Below the pieces are notes generated by a model. That model worked only from the letters and a program-made list of their open reading frames with translations, had not been told where the DNA came from and did not search any database. From contig JACKAV010000001.1 of the NCBI GenBank assembly GCA_020634895.1, positions 124,001-188,000 of the forward strand: a stretch of DNA of 64,000 bases. Direction: 5' to 3'. This stretch comes from Anaerolineales bacterium. Lineage in GTDB: Bacteria; Chloroflexota; Anaerolineae; Anaerolineales; Villigracilaceae. The translations under genes and the position numbers were made by a program. This document shows positions 40,596-49,048 of this stretch, one piece after another (the first letter of the stretch is position 1; the number at the start of each line of letters is the position of its first letter).

Positions 40596-43016
40596 CTAAC
40601 TGACGTTCAACTTCGCCACGGTCACGCCTTCGCCGCCTTCGTTGTGCGCACCTTCCTCGAACGACTTCACATACATATGTCCATGCAGCGCTTCGCGTAC
40701 CGCCTGACGCAGTTTGCCCGTTCCTTTTCCGTGAATGATGCGCACCCACGGCAAGCCCGAAAGATACGCCTGCTCCAAATATCGTTCCATCTTATCGAGC
40801 GCATCTTCCGCCATCAGCCCGCGCAGGTCCACTTCCATGCCGGGCGAGGAAGCAGTTGGCAGCGATGAGCGCGATGACGAAGCGCCTTTCTTTGCAGGTT
40901 TCTTCTCGCCGTTTGTCTCTTGAACTTCCTGCGACTTTCGGATCAAATCGGACATCTTCGCCCGCACGCGGATCGTCCCGATCTGGACTTCCGCATCAGA
41001 CTCACCCAAAGCTGTCACTACACCTTCAGCATTCAACGTGCTGACGGTGACCTTCTCGCCCAACTTTACAGACTGATTACTGGATACTGAAGGCTGTTCA
41101 CTCTTCCTTTCAACCGGCGCTTCAACCTTCTCCTCTATCTTTTCCATCTTCTCTTCGATGGCGCGGATGGCGGTCAGCGGCTGGCTGGCTTTCTTCAATT
41201 GTGACTTCAGCGAGTCGATATTGCGCTTGAGAACGGCAACTTCCAATTCACCTTCGGCGCGGGCTTTGGCGATGGTTTCGCGGCGTTCGTCTTCTATTTT
41301 CTCAAGGCGTTTTTCCAGTTCGAGGTTTTGCGCTTCGAGACGGTTGCGCTGTTTCTCCAGCTTCTCGCGTTCGCGTGAAGTTCGGTTGCGTTCCTTGCGG
41401 ATGTCGTCGAGCAATTTGTCTGCGCGCAGGTCAAGCGGATTGATCTCCGCTTTTGCCGATTCGATGATCGGTTGCGGAAGTCCCAGCTTCTGGGCGATGG
41501 CTAAGGCGTTGGACCTGCCCGGGAGACCGATGGTCAACTTGTAGGTAGGGCGAAGCGTCTTGATGTCAAATTCCAATGAAGCATTGACCACGCCTTCCGT
41601 CGAATGCGCGAAGGTTTTCAGTTCAGGATAATGCGTCGCAACGAGCGTCATCACACCAACTTCCAACAAGTGACTCAGAATCGCGCGCGCAATGGCGGCG
41701 CCTTCCTGCGGGTCTGTGCCGGAACCAAGTTCATCGAAGATGACCAATGAACGGTTGTCGATCTGTTTCAAGATGCGGATGATGTTAGTGATATGTCCGC
41801 TGAACGTGGAAAGCGACTGTTCAATGGATTGCTCATCGCCGATATCGGCATACACCGATTTGAAGAACGGCAGTTCCGAGCCGCTTTGCGCCGGAATGTG
41901 AAGTCCGCTTTGCGCCATCATTACCAGCAAACCGACAGTTTTCAGAGAGACAGTCTTTCCGCCGGTATTCGGTCCGGTGATGACAATGGCACGCGTCCCT
42001 TCGCGCGGGTCCACGTCAATGGGCACGACCAAGTTTGAGTCGAGCAGCGGGTGGCGGGCTTGGATCAACTTCAAGGTTGGAAGGTTGGAGGTTGCAGGTT
42101 GGGCTTCCTTTGACCTTGACCTTTGAACTTTCAACTCATGAATCACCGGCTCACTGGCTTTCAACTCTTCGCCGTATTTTGCTTTTGCAAACGCGAGATC
42201 CAGCACGGCGAGATTTTCCACACCGTATTTCAACTCGCTGGCGTGTTCACCGACCACAGCAGAAACTTCCGCGAGGATGCGGCGTTCTTCATCGCGTTCG
42301 GCAAGCTGCAACTCGCGGATTGCGTTGTTGGCTTCCACAATGGGCAGCGGTTCGACGAAGAGCGTCGCGCCGCTGGAGGATTGGTCGTGGATGACCGCTT
42401 TGATCTTGCCTTTGAACTCAGACCGCAGTGGAATCACATAACGCCCGTCACGCTGCGTGATGATGGATTCTTGCAGCATGGACGAGGTCTTTGAGTCGGT
42501 CACATATTTTTGCAGGCGACTCATCAACCGGTCATGCGCGACGCGGAGGTTGCGGCGGATGTCTGCGAGTTTTACCGAAGCCGAATCCAAAACCTCGCCC
42601 CGTTCCGAGAGGACGCGTGAGATGGCATCCACGATGCCGAACGTTTCGGGCAATCCTTCCGCGATCAAGCATAGGCGCGGATATTCGTCCTCTTTTTTCT
42701 CGAAGGTTTTCTTTAACTCACGGCTGGCGATCAGCGTGGATTTCACGTCCAGAAGCGCCTGCGGGTCGAGGACTCCGCTGCGGGCGGCGAGGTCCGCTGC
42801 CGGGCGGATGTCGTGCGCCGCGCCGATGCTCACATCCTGAATGGATAATAGCTTGCGCGCCTCGGTCGTCTCCGCGAGACGGGAGACGGCGAGGTCGTAA
42901 GAGTCCGTCGGATCAAGTTGGCGAGCCAATGCCATCGAAGCGGAAAAATCGCAGAAGCCTGCGAGTTTATCGAGGATCTTGGGGTATTCGAGTACGTTGA
43001 GAGTCTTGCTGTCCAT
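40596..43016 (-). CDS. mutS2: Endonuclease MutS2
   Basis: The 806-aa protein has the MutS2 layout: N-terminal core and clamp, ATPase with Walker A VITGPNTGGKTVSLKT and Walker B RSLVIFDELGSGTDPQEG, a long coiled coil (about 520-620) and a C-terminal Smr nuclease domain (DLRGLMAEDALDKMERYLEQ and a VRIIHGKGTGKLR loop). It acts on stalled or collided ribosomes and branched DNA in Bacillus. Between IHELKV and LIQARHPLL it carries about 20 extra residues encoded by a repeat. TATAAT lies 7 nt before the ATG, suggesting a leaderless mRNA. Confidence 0.93.
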   Translation of the reverse strand: MDSKTLNVLEYPKILDKLAGFCDFSASMALARQLDPTDSYDLAVSRLAETTEARKLLSIQDVSIGAAHDIRPAADLAARSGVLDPQALLDVKSTLIASRELKKTFEKKEDEYPRLCLIAEGLPETFGIVDAISRVLSERGEVLDSASVKLADIRRNLRVAHDRLMSRLQKYVTDSKTSSMLQESIITQRDGRYVIPLRSEFKGKIKAVIHDQSSSGATLFVEPLPIVEANNAIRELQLAERDEERRILAEVSAVVGEHASELKYGVENLAVLDLAFAKAKYGEELKASEPVIHELKVQRSRSKEAQPATSNLPTLKLIQARHPLLDSNLVVPIDVDPREGTRAIVITGPNTGGKTVSLKTVGLLVMMAQSGLHIPAQSGSELPFFKSVYADIGDEQSIEQSLSTFSGHITNIIRILKQIDNRSLVIFDELGSGTDPQEGAAIARAILSHLLEVGVMTLVATHYPELKTFAHSTEGVVNASLEFDIKTLRPTYKLTIGLPGRSNALAIAQKLGLPQPIIESAKAEINPLDLRADKLLDDIRKERNRTSREREKLEKQRNRLEAQNLELEKRLEKIEDERRETIAKARAEGELEVAVLKRNIDSLKSQLKKASQPLTAIRAIEEKMEKIEEKVEAPVERKSEQPSVSSNQSVKLGEKVTVSTLNAEGVVTALGESDAEVQIGTIRVRAKMSDLIRKSQEVQETNGEKKPAKKGASSSRSSLPTASSPGMEVDLRGLMAEDALDKMERYLEQAYLSGLPWVRIIHGKGTGKLRQAVREALHGHMYVKSFEEGAHNEGGEGVTVAKLNVS
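42069..42135. repeat. G/T-rich repeat inserted in frame in mutS2
   Basis: The words AAGGTTGGAAGG, GGTTGGAGGTTGCAGG and CCTTTGACCTTGACC make up about 67 bases that encode about 20 residues between the core domain and the ATPase. Confidence 0.65.
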
Positions 43017-43023
43017 AATGAGG

Positions 43024-43029
43024 ATTATA
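43024..43029 (-). promoter_or_regulatory. TATAAT box 7 nt before mutS2 (leaderless start)
   Basis: On the minus strand TATAAT lies at 43024-43029, with the ATG at 43014-43016. CTGTCA at the -35 distance is a weak partner. Confidence 0.5.
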
Positions 43030-43109
43030 CTTGCAACAGACCCTGCTGACAGTTGAACGCTTTCATACTCAACCGTCAGTGGTCAGTTTTTAAATTGGGA
43101 GAGGTTGTT

Positions 43110-43883
43110 ATGAAACTCAAGGGTAAAACAGCCATCATCACCGGCGGGACGTCTGGGATCGGCAAGGCGACGGCGCTGCGGTTTGCCGAAGAGGGCGCGG
43201 ATCTGGTCATTACGGGGCGGCGCGTCAGCTTGGGGAAAGCCGTCGAAGCGGAATGCAGCTCAAAGGGAGTCCGATGCGTTTTTGTAGAGGCGGATCACTC
43301 AAAGGTGGAAGACTGTCAGAGAGTCGTTGACATCGCCATTAAGGAATTCGGTCACATCGATATTTTGTTCAACAACGCTGGCATCGTCACCAAGGGAACG
43401 GCGGAGACGACGACTGACGAAGTGTGGCAGTCGACGATGGATATCAATATCACGGCGGTGTGGCGGATGAGCAAGTTGGTTTTGCCGCATATGAAAAAGC
43501 AGGGGAAGGGTGTGATCGTGAACAACGGCTCGGACTGGTCTGTGGTGGCAAGCAAGGACGCGCTGCCTTATATCGTGAGCAAGGGCGCGGTGGGATTGAT
43601 GACCAAGGCAATGGCGATGGATCATGCGAGGGACGGTATTCGGGTGAACGCGGTTTGCCCCGGCGATACCTTCGTGGATCGTTGGATGGAGAAAGGCTAT
43701 TTCGAAGACTCCGATCCGGTGACCCTTGAACAGGCGATTAAAGAGGCGAGCGAATTTATTCCAATGGGACGTTTTGGCAAACCTGAAGAGATCGCAAACG
43801 CGGTTCTGTTCCTGGCTTCGGATGAGTCGTCTTATGTGACGGGTCATCTATTGCTGGTGGATGGGGGTAATACAGCGCAGTGA
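43110..43883 (+). CDS. Short-chain dehydrogenase/reductase
   Basis: The 257-aa protein has the classical SDR pattern: TAIITGGTSGIGKATALRF cofactor loop, LFNNAGIVTKG, the active-site Ser in VNNGSDWSVV and YIVSKGAVG (YxxxK), and a C-terminal SSYVTGHLLLVDGGNT. An Arg after the second strand (TGRRVS) favours NADP. Reduction or oxidation of a small substrate is expected. GGGAGAGG lies before the ATG at 43110. Confidence 0.88.
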   Translation: MKLKGKTAIITGGTSGIGKATALRFAEEGADLVITGRRVSLGKAVEAECSSKGVRCVFVEADHSKVEDCQRVVDIAIKEFGHIDILFNNAGIVTKGTAETTTDEVWQSTMDINITAVWRMSKLVLPHMKKQGKGVIVNNGSDWSVVASKDALPYIVSKGAVGLMTKAMAMDHARDGIRVNAVCPGDTFVDRWMEKGYFEDSDPVTLEQAIKEASEFIPMGRFGKPEEIANAVLFLASDESSYVTGHLLLVDGGNTAQ

Positions 43884-43948
43884 TATACTGCTTGAGATTT
43901 TTGGCTGCCGCCTGATTGACGGCTGCCATCAGAAGTGATTGGAGAGAA

Positions 43949-45487
43949 ATGCGAAAAAAGATCGTCATTGTAGTCATCGTGCTTGCCTTGCTGGCAGGCG
44001 CTTTATATACCGTCAAAGGCACGCGTCTATTCAAAGATTCGCCCAATATCATCATCATTCTTACCGATGACATGGACAACTCCATGATTCCCTACGTGGA
44101 AAACGCCAACCGGCTGATCGGCGATCAGGGGGCTGTCTTCAGTAATTATTTCACGCCCACGCCTTTGTGCTGCCCGTCGCGCTCATCCACCTTGCGCGGA
44201 CAATATTCGCATAACACCGACATCCTTGAGAACTCTCCCGGGTTTGCGCGATTTTTTAAATTGAAGGAAGAAGAAAATACGTTAAATGTCTGGCTGCAGG
44301 ATGCGGGCTATCGCACGGCGTTATACGGAAAATATCTCAACAACTATCCCGTCAACGCGGGCAGGAATTACGTCCCACCCAATTGGACGGATTGGGGCGC
44401 CTTCCTCGGCACCGATTACGAAGGCGATATGTTCTATAACTACACCATGAACGAGAACGGAACGCTGGTCGATTATGGCGATGCGCCCGAAGATTACAGC
44501 ACGGATGTGATTCGGGATAAATCGCTGAAGTTCATCGACGACAGCGTTGACGCCGGTGCGCCCTTCTTCCTTTTCATTTCGGTGTACTCGCCTCACGGCC
44601 CGGCGACGGCTGCTCCACGCCATGAGAATTTATACAACGACCTGATCTATCCGAAGGGACCTTCGTTCGGCGAAGAAGACTTGAGCGATAAGCCGCAGAT
44701 TATCCGTGCTTTGACCGAGACCGGCGATGATTTCGACGAGAACGACGCCAATGCACTTTTCCGCGCCCGCGTCAGTTCGATCCAGTCTGCGGATGAGTTG
44801 ACGGCGGATGTAGTCCACTCGCTTGAGCAGAATGGTCAATTGGATAATACCTACATCTTCTTCGTTTCCGATAATGGATTCCATCTTGGCGAACACAAGA
44901 TTCCCTCAGGCAAGGGGACAGCCTACGAGGAAGATATCCGTGTGCCGATGATGGTTCGTGGACCCGGCATCGTTCCCGGTACAAAAATTTCGCAGATCAC
45001 CGCCAATATTGATCTCGCTCCCACCATTGCGGACATTGTCAGCGTTGGGACTCCCGATTTCGTGGACGGGCGTTCCTTCCTGCCATGTCTGCTGGGGCAG
45101 GACGTTACATGGCGGAATGGACTATTGGTCGAATTCGGTTATGAAATTGAAGACGCCTTCAACTCTGTGCAGAGTATCTCGCTCCCGAATGACTCGCCGC
45201 TTATCAAAGACCCTGAGACGGATAACACGCTCGTCGGTGTGGAGGGCGGCGCGTTTCGCGGCATCCGCGGCGAGAATTACATCTATGTGGAATATGCCAA
45301 TGGTGAGCTTGAGTTCTATGACCTCAAAGCCGACCCCTATGAGCTGGAGAATCTGGCTTACAAACTAAGCCCTGAAACGCTCGACACGCTGCATACAAAA
45401 TTGGAGAGCTTGAAATATTGCATCGGTTCGGAATGTCAGAGATTGGAAGAAGACCTCCAAATCGAGATAAGTTACACCTCGCCCTGA
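43949..45487 (+). CDS. Membrane-anchored sulfatase (formylglycine type)
   Basis: The 512-aa protein has an N-terminal membrane segment (KIVIVVIVLALLAGALY) and a sulfatase domain with metal-binding IIIILTDDMDN and the formylglycine motif CCPSRSSTLRGQ, where the second Cys (C-x-P-S-R) would be oxidised by a formylglycine-generating enzyme. The overall pattern is closest to N-acetylglucosamine-6-sulfatases. It acts outside the cell on sulfated glycans. GGAGAG lies before the ATG at 43949. Confidence 0.85.
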   Translation: MRKKIVIVVIVLALLAGALYTVKGTRLFKDSPNIIIILTDDMDNSMIPYVENANRLIGDQGAVFSNYFTPTPLCCPSRSSTLRGQYSHNTDILENSPGFARFFKLKEEENTLNVWLQDAGYRTALYGKYLNNYPVNAGRNYVPPNWTDWGAFLGTDYEGDMFYNYTMNENGTLVDYGDAPEDYSTDVIRDKSLKFIDDSVDAGAPFFLFISVYSPHGPATAAPRHENLYNDLIYPKGPSFGEEDLSDKPQIIRALTETGDDFDENDANALFRARVSSIQSADELTADVVHSLEQNGQLDNTYIFFVSDNGFHLGEHKIPSGKGTAYEEDIRVPMMVRGPGIVPGTKISQITANIDLAPTIADIVSVGTPDFVDGRSFLPCLLGQDVTWRNGLLVEFGYEIEDAFNSVQSISLPNDSPLIKDPETDNTLVGVEGGAFRGIRGENYIYVEYANGELEFYDLKADPYELENLAYKLSPETLDTLHTKLESLKYCIGSECQRLEEDLQIEISYTSP

Positions 45488-45523
45488 TTCGATCTCGTTT
45501 AGACGTACTCAAAAGGAGCTTAT

Positions 45524-46180
45524 ATGATCGTTGTTTCAGACATGATGGGAACGCTTACCACCGGCTCGCCTTTTCTCGGTTTGGTGGATTGGGTCAAGCA
45601 TAATCAAAGCAAACTGCGCGCCAATTGGTATATGACGTCCATTATGCCTTCGTATGTCCTGGCGAAAAGGGGACTTATCGACTGGCAGAAGTGGGGTCAA
45701 AAGTTGATGATCGACAGCCTTGCTTATATCAAGGATGCCACACCCGAGAACGTGATGCACGCTTCGGAATGGGTGGTGGAACATGACCTTTGGAAGAAAC
45801 GCCGCGAGGATGTGGTGGCGCGTCTCATCAAACACCGCGAAGACGGTGCCAATGTCTACATTGCCAGCAGCGTGGTGGAACCGTTCATCGAGCCGTTCGC
45901 AAAGCGGATCGGCGCGGAGACCATCGGTACGCCCGTTGAGATCGTCGACGGACGGTTACGAATGGTTGGCGGTCTGGTGGCGGATGAGAAGAAGATCGAA
46001 CAGGTGCTCAGCCGTCTCGGCGTGGAGCGTGTGGATGTGGCGTACGGCGACACGATTCTGGATGTCCCTTTGCTGGAGCATGCCGACCGTCCTGTGGCGG
46101 TTTACCCTGAAGCAAGATTGAAAAAGATCGCCATGGAACGCGGTTGGGAGATCATCGGGGATACACCCAGTTACGAATGA
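45524..46180 (+). CDS. HAD-superfamily protein with altered motif I
   Basis: The 218-aa protein begins VVSDMMGTLTTG, a HAD motif I in which the second Asp (acid/base) is replaced by Met. Motif II (IASSVVEPFIEPFAKRIGAE), a Lys region and motif IV (AYGDTILDVPLLEHA) match phosphoserine-phosphatase-like HADs. Loss of the second Asp usually changes activity away from simple phosphatase. It follows the sulfatase gene by 36 bp and precedes acetolactate decarboxylase; the three may be one operon. Confidence 0.72.
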   Translation: MIVVSDMMGTLTTGSPFLGLVDWVKHNQSKLRANWYMTSIMPSYVLAKRGLIDWQKWGQKLMIDSLAYIKDATPENVMHASEWVVEHDLWKKRREDVVARLIKHREDGANVYIASSVVEPFIEPFAKRIGAETIGTPVEIVDGRLRMVGGLVADEKKIEQVLSRLGVERVDVAYGDTILDVPLLEHADRPVAVYPEARLKKIAMERGWEIIGDTPSYE

Positions 46181-46217
46181 TAAGTAATGACTTAAAAGCT
46201 GAAAGGAAGAAAAGATA

Positions 46218-46961
46218 ATGGAACGAACAACCATTCGCAGGTCCAGAAAGAGGCGGGCTGATAACAAGGTCTATTTATGTGCGCCGGTCAACTCGTTGGT
46301 GGAAGGCATCTACGAGCAAAACATCCCATTCCATGAGATCCGCAAACACGGTGACATGGGTTTGGGCACGTTCAATGATCTCGACGGCGAAATGATGATG
46401 GTGGACGGCGAGATCTATCGCGTGGGCTCGGATGGCAAAGTGAATCTGATCACGGACGACGATGCCTGCACGCCGTTTTCCTGCGTCACATTCTTTCAAC
46501 CTGCCAGCGATGAAATGCTCGAAGGGGAATTGTCTTACGAAGGTTTCCTGCGTTGGATGATGGACCTGATGCCTTCGCCGAATATTTTTTATGCTTTTCG
46601 CATCACCGGCGATTTCGCTTATGTCAAAACGCGCTCGGTGCCGAAGCAGGAAAATTATCGTCCGTTGGTGGAAGTGGCGGCGGAGCAGCCGACATTCGAG
46701 TTCAATGATGTGAGCGGAAAGATGGTCGGGTTTTACACGCCGTCATTCATGGCGTCGCTGAGTGTGCCGGGTGTGCACCTGCATTTCCTGACCGATGACA
46801 AATCCAGCGGCGGACATCTGCTCGAATGCCGTCCGCGCAGCATAAAACTGGAGTTGCAATATCTGTACACGGTCGAACTTTCCCTGCCAGCCAATCTCGA
46901 TTATCTGACCTGGGATTTTCAGCGCGATATCGGCAAAGACCTGGATAAAGCAGAGAAGTAA
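46218..46961 (+). CDS. Alpha-acetolactate decarboxylase
   Basis: The 247-aa protein reads IPFHEIRKHGDMGLGTFNDL, DGEMMMVDGEIYRV and a VPGVHLHFLTDDKSSGGHLLE stretch that supplies the zinc-binding His residues, the full-length pattern of acetolactate decarboxylase. It converts 2-acetolactate to acetoin. A basic N-terminal tail of about 20 residues (RRSRKRRADNK) is unusual. No acetolactate synthase is nearby. A terminator follows. Confidence 0.85.
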   Translation: MERTTIRRSRKRRADNKVYLCAPVNSLVEGIYEQNIPFHEIRKHGDMGLGTFNDLDGEMMMVDGEIYRVGSDGKVNLITDDDACTPFSCVTFFQPASDEMLEGELSYEGFLRWMMDLMPSPNIFYAFRITGDFAYVKTRSVPKQENYRPLVEVAAEQPTFEFNDVSGKMVGFYTPSFMASLSVPGVHLHFLTDDKSSGGHLLECRPRSIKLELQYLYTVELSLPANLDYLTWDFQRDIGKDLDKAEK

Positions 46962-46966
46962 AGTAA

Positions 46967-46996
46967 AGCAGCCGCTTATAAACGGCTGTTTTTTTA
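46967..46996 (+). terminator. Intrinsic terminator
   Basis: CAGCCG (46969-46974) pairs with CGGCTG (46983-46988), followed by eight T. It ends the sulfatase-HAD-decarboxylase unit. Confidence 0.8.
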
Positions 46997-47069
46997 TTAA
47001 CCATTTTGGGCGATTTGAAATTGACGCTGCATGCATTAAATTGCTGGCATCAAAATTTTGGAGACTTAT

Positions 47070-47555
47070 ATGCGAAAACCAAATTGGTTATGGATCGGTA
47101 TTTTGTTCGGCGTCAGTCTTTTTATTGGATATGTTATCTTTGCGGCAGGTGTTGGTGCGTTCTTCCCGTCCATCAATGTGATATCCAAGCCTTTGCTGTG
47201 TTCGGGTGAATATTCCATCGAAACCACAAGTTCTTCCTATCGTCCGGGCGAAACATTTACCTCACATCGTATTTATTGTGATAAAAAAGATATTACCCTG
47301 CCGTCGATCATGTTGACGGGTCTTTTCTTTTCACTTGATATTTTTATTCTGCTTGTCATCCTCAACCGTAACAGTTTATTTCAACCTGAAAATTTTGGTG
47401 TGCTGGCAACGGACTTGAAGCAGACGAAAAAATCCGGCGGTAAAGAAAAGAGTCCGCTTGAGCGGATGTCCGAACTCAAGGAGATGCGCGACCGGAATCT
47501 GATTTCCGATGTTGAGTACGAACGCAAAAAAGATGAGATCATGAAGGAGTTGTGA
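47070..47555 (+). CDS. Membrane protein with C-terminal SHOCT domain
   Basis: The 161-aa protein has two membrane segments (about 8-30 and 72-96) around an extracellular loop with two Cys, and a C-terminal SHOCT motif (ERMSELKEMRDRNLISDVEYERKKDEIM). SHOCT segments mediate oligomerisation. The ATG at 47070 has GGAG upstream. It is coupled to the next gene by a one-base stop/start overlap. Confidence 0.7.
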   Translation: MRKPNWLWIGILFGVSLFIGYVIFAAGVGAFFPSINVISKPLLCSGEYSIETTSSSYRPGETFTSHRIYCDKKDITLPSIMLTGLFFSLDIFILLVILNRNSLFQPENFGVLATDLKQTKKSGGKEKSPLERMSELKEMRDRNLISDVEYERKKDEIMKEL

Positions 47556-47971
47556 TGCATAAATACGATGAATTTATTCACAGGGAAATTGCGCCTCACC
47601 TCGGACCCGGAGAGGGGATCGAACTCACAGGCTTTCTCTACACTCATTCCTTGAGCCGCGTTGTCATCTCCAGCGGCTTGAGCCTTATCGGCGACGGATA
47701 TTATTTCGCCGCCCTCACCCGCAGACGTATGTTTGTCATCGCCACCGAAATGGGATTCGCTTCACTAAAAATGCTGAACAAGGAAATGGGCGAGATCCCC
47801 TACGCGGATATCGAATCCATTACGCCGAGCGGATTCCTTAACCAGCGGATGATCGCCGTCAAACTCAAAGACGGCAAGACTTTAACTTTCCGCTTGAATA
47901 CGCTGGCGACTCATTACGCTTCAGGGCAAAAGGAATTTATTGATACGTTGATCCAATTGGCATCAACGTAA
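47555..47971 (+). CDS. PH-like domain protein
   Basis: The 138-aa protein has the strand pattern of bacterial PH domains: YYFAALTRRRMFVIATEMG, IPYADIESITPSGFLNQRMI and VKLKDGKTLTFRL, followed by a short helix. Such domains bind membranes or proteins. It follows the SHOCT protein as a coupled gene; the pair is likely one functional unit. It overlaps the end of the convergent glycosyltransferase gene by 9 bp. Confidence 0.68.
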   Translation: MHKYDEFIHREIAPHLGPGEGIELTGFLYTHSLSRVVISSGLSLIGDGYYFAALTRRRMFVIATEMGFASLKMLNKEMGEIPYADIESITPSGFLNQRMIAVKLKDGKTLTFRLNTLATHYASGQKEFIDTLIQLAST

Positions 47972-49048
47972 GGGCGTGATCACATTCAAAGCCGTTATAA
48001 ACGTCTCTGCCATCTTATCGATGTTGATCTCTTCTGAAACGATGCGATAAGACTCTTTCCCCATCTCTCGTAAACGCGCTATATCCGATAGCGCGTTTTT
48101 CATTGTGCTGACAAGTGCAGCATAATTCTCCGGCTCGATCTGCCAGCCGTTCTCTTCGCGGACCAGGTCATCCTGTGTGCCGTCTCCCTTTGCCACGATT
48201 ACAGGAAGCCCGTAGCTCATGGCTTCCTGTACGGCGAGTCCGCCTGTGCCGGGGAGAACGAAGATATCTGCCTGTTCAAAATAGGGCTTCAATTCCGCGC
48301 CGTGTTTCGCGCCGATAAATTCTGCGGATGGGTAGATTTCCCTCGCCAAAGATTCCAATGATTCACGCTCGGGTCCGTCACCGACGATCAGCAAACGCGG
48401 CGCGGAGTTTATTTCGGCGCAGGCGCGGAGCAATGAGTCAACACGTTTTCGGGCTTGTAAACGTCCCACAAAAAGGATCGTCGGTTGATGGTTGATGGTT
48501 GATGGTCGGGCTGGTATTGCTTCGGTTGGCGCTGGCGAGACTGAATTGTGCGCGACGAAGATTCTCTCGCGCGGAAAACCGAGTGCCGCATATTCATCCG
48601 CGCCGCGCTGACTGTATGCGATCATCCCGTCGAATTGATGAAGAAACGCTGCCCTCACCCCTGCCCCTCTCCCATTGGGAGAGGGGAAACCCAAGCCCCA
48701 GCCTAGGACTTTCCGTCCGCGGTTGTGCATCCAACTCACGGCGGAGGGTGAGGCGAGATAACGCGGGTTTGCCTCCATGATCAGCGCATCAGGATTCCAA
48801 TCTTCAAGCCAGTTAATAAATCCGCGTTGATAACAAAAATAAAACGGACCGCCGAGCAGGTGAAGATTATCCGCTTCGACGTGTTTGGCGATTTGCGTTG
48901 TGCCGCCTGCAATCATTTCCACGGCGCGGGCTTGACCGGCAAACAGACTCATGCCGCCTTCGCAGTGACCTGCGAGCAGGTCAAAGAATGGCACGCGATA
49001 GCTTGGCAGGACGCGTTGCTGCAAACCAAGTTTGCCGTTGAATTTCAT
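47963..49048 (-). CDS. Glycosyltransferase, GT4-like, with repeat-encoded insert
   Basis: The 361-aa protein has a GT-B fold C-terminal half: ILFVGRLQARKRVDSLLRAC and IFVLPGTGGLAVQEAMSYGLPVI with the donor-binding Glu region. It transfers an activated sugar to an unknown acceptor, probably in polysaccharide or glycolipid synthesis with its neighbours. After VLGWGLG the frame runs through a palindromic repeat that encodes FPSPNGRGAGVRA. Its start overlaps the stop of the membrane protein gene by 4 bp. Confidence 0.85.
   Translation of the reverse strand: MKFNGKLGLQQRVLPSYRVPFFDLLAGHCEGGMSLFAGQARAVEMIAGGTTQIAKHVEADNLHLLGGPFYFCYQRGFINWLEDWNPDALIMEANPRYLASPSAVSWMHNRGRKVLGWGLGFPSPNGRGAGVRAAFLHQFDGMIAYSQRGADEYAALGFPRERIFVAHNSVSPAPTEAIPARPSTINHQPTILFVGRLQARKRVDSLLRACAEINSAPRLLIVGDGPERESLESLAREIYPSAEFIGAKHGAELKPYFEQADIFVLPGTGGLAVQEAMSYGLPVIVAKGDGTQDDLVREENGWQIEPENYAALVSTMKNALSDIARLREMGKESYRIVSEEINIDKMAETFITALNVITPLR
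48652..48687. repeat. Palindromic repeat inside the glycosyltransferase gene
   Basis: CCCCTCTCCC (48664-48673) pairs with GGGAGAGGGG (48677-48686). The 36-bp element is translated as part of the glycosyltransferase and resembles the intergenic repeat at 11557-11604. Confidence 0.7.
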
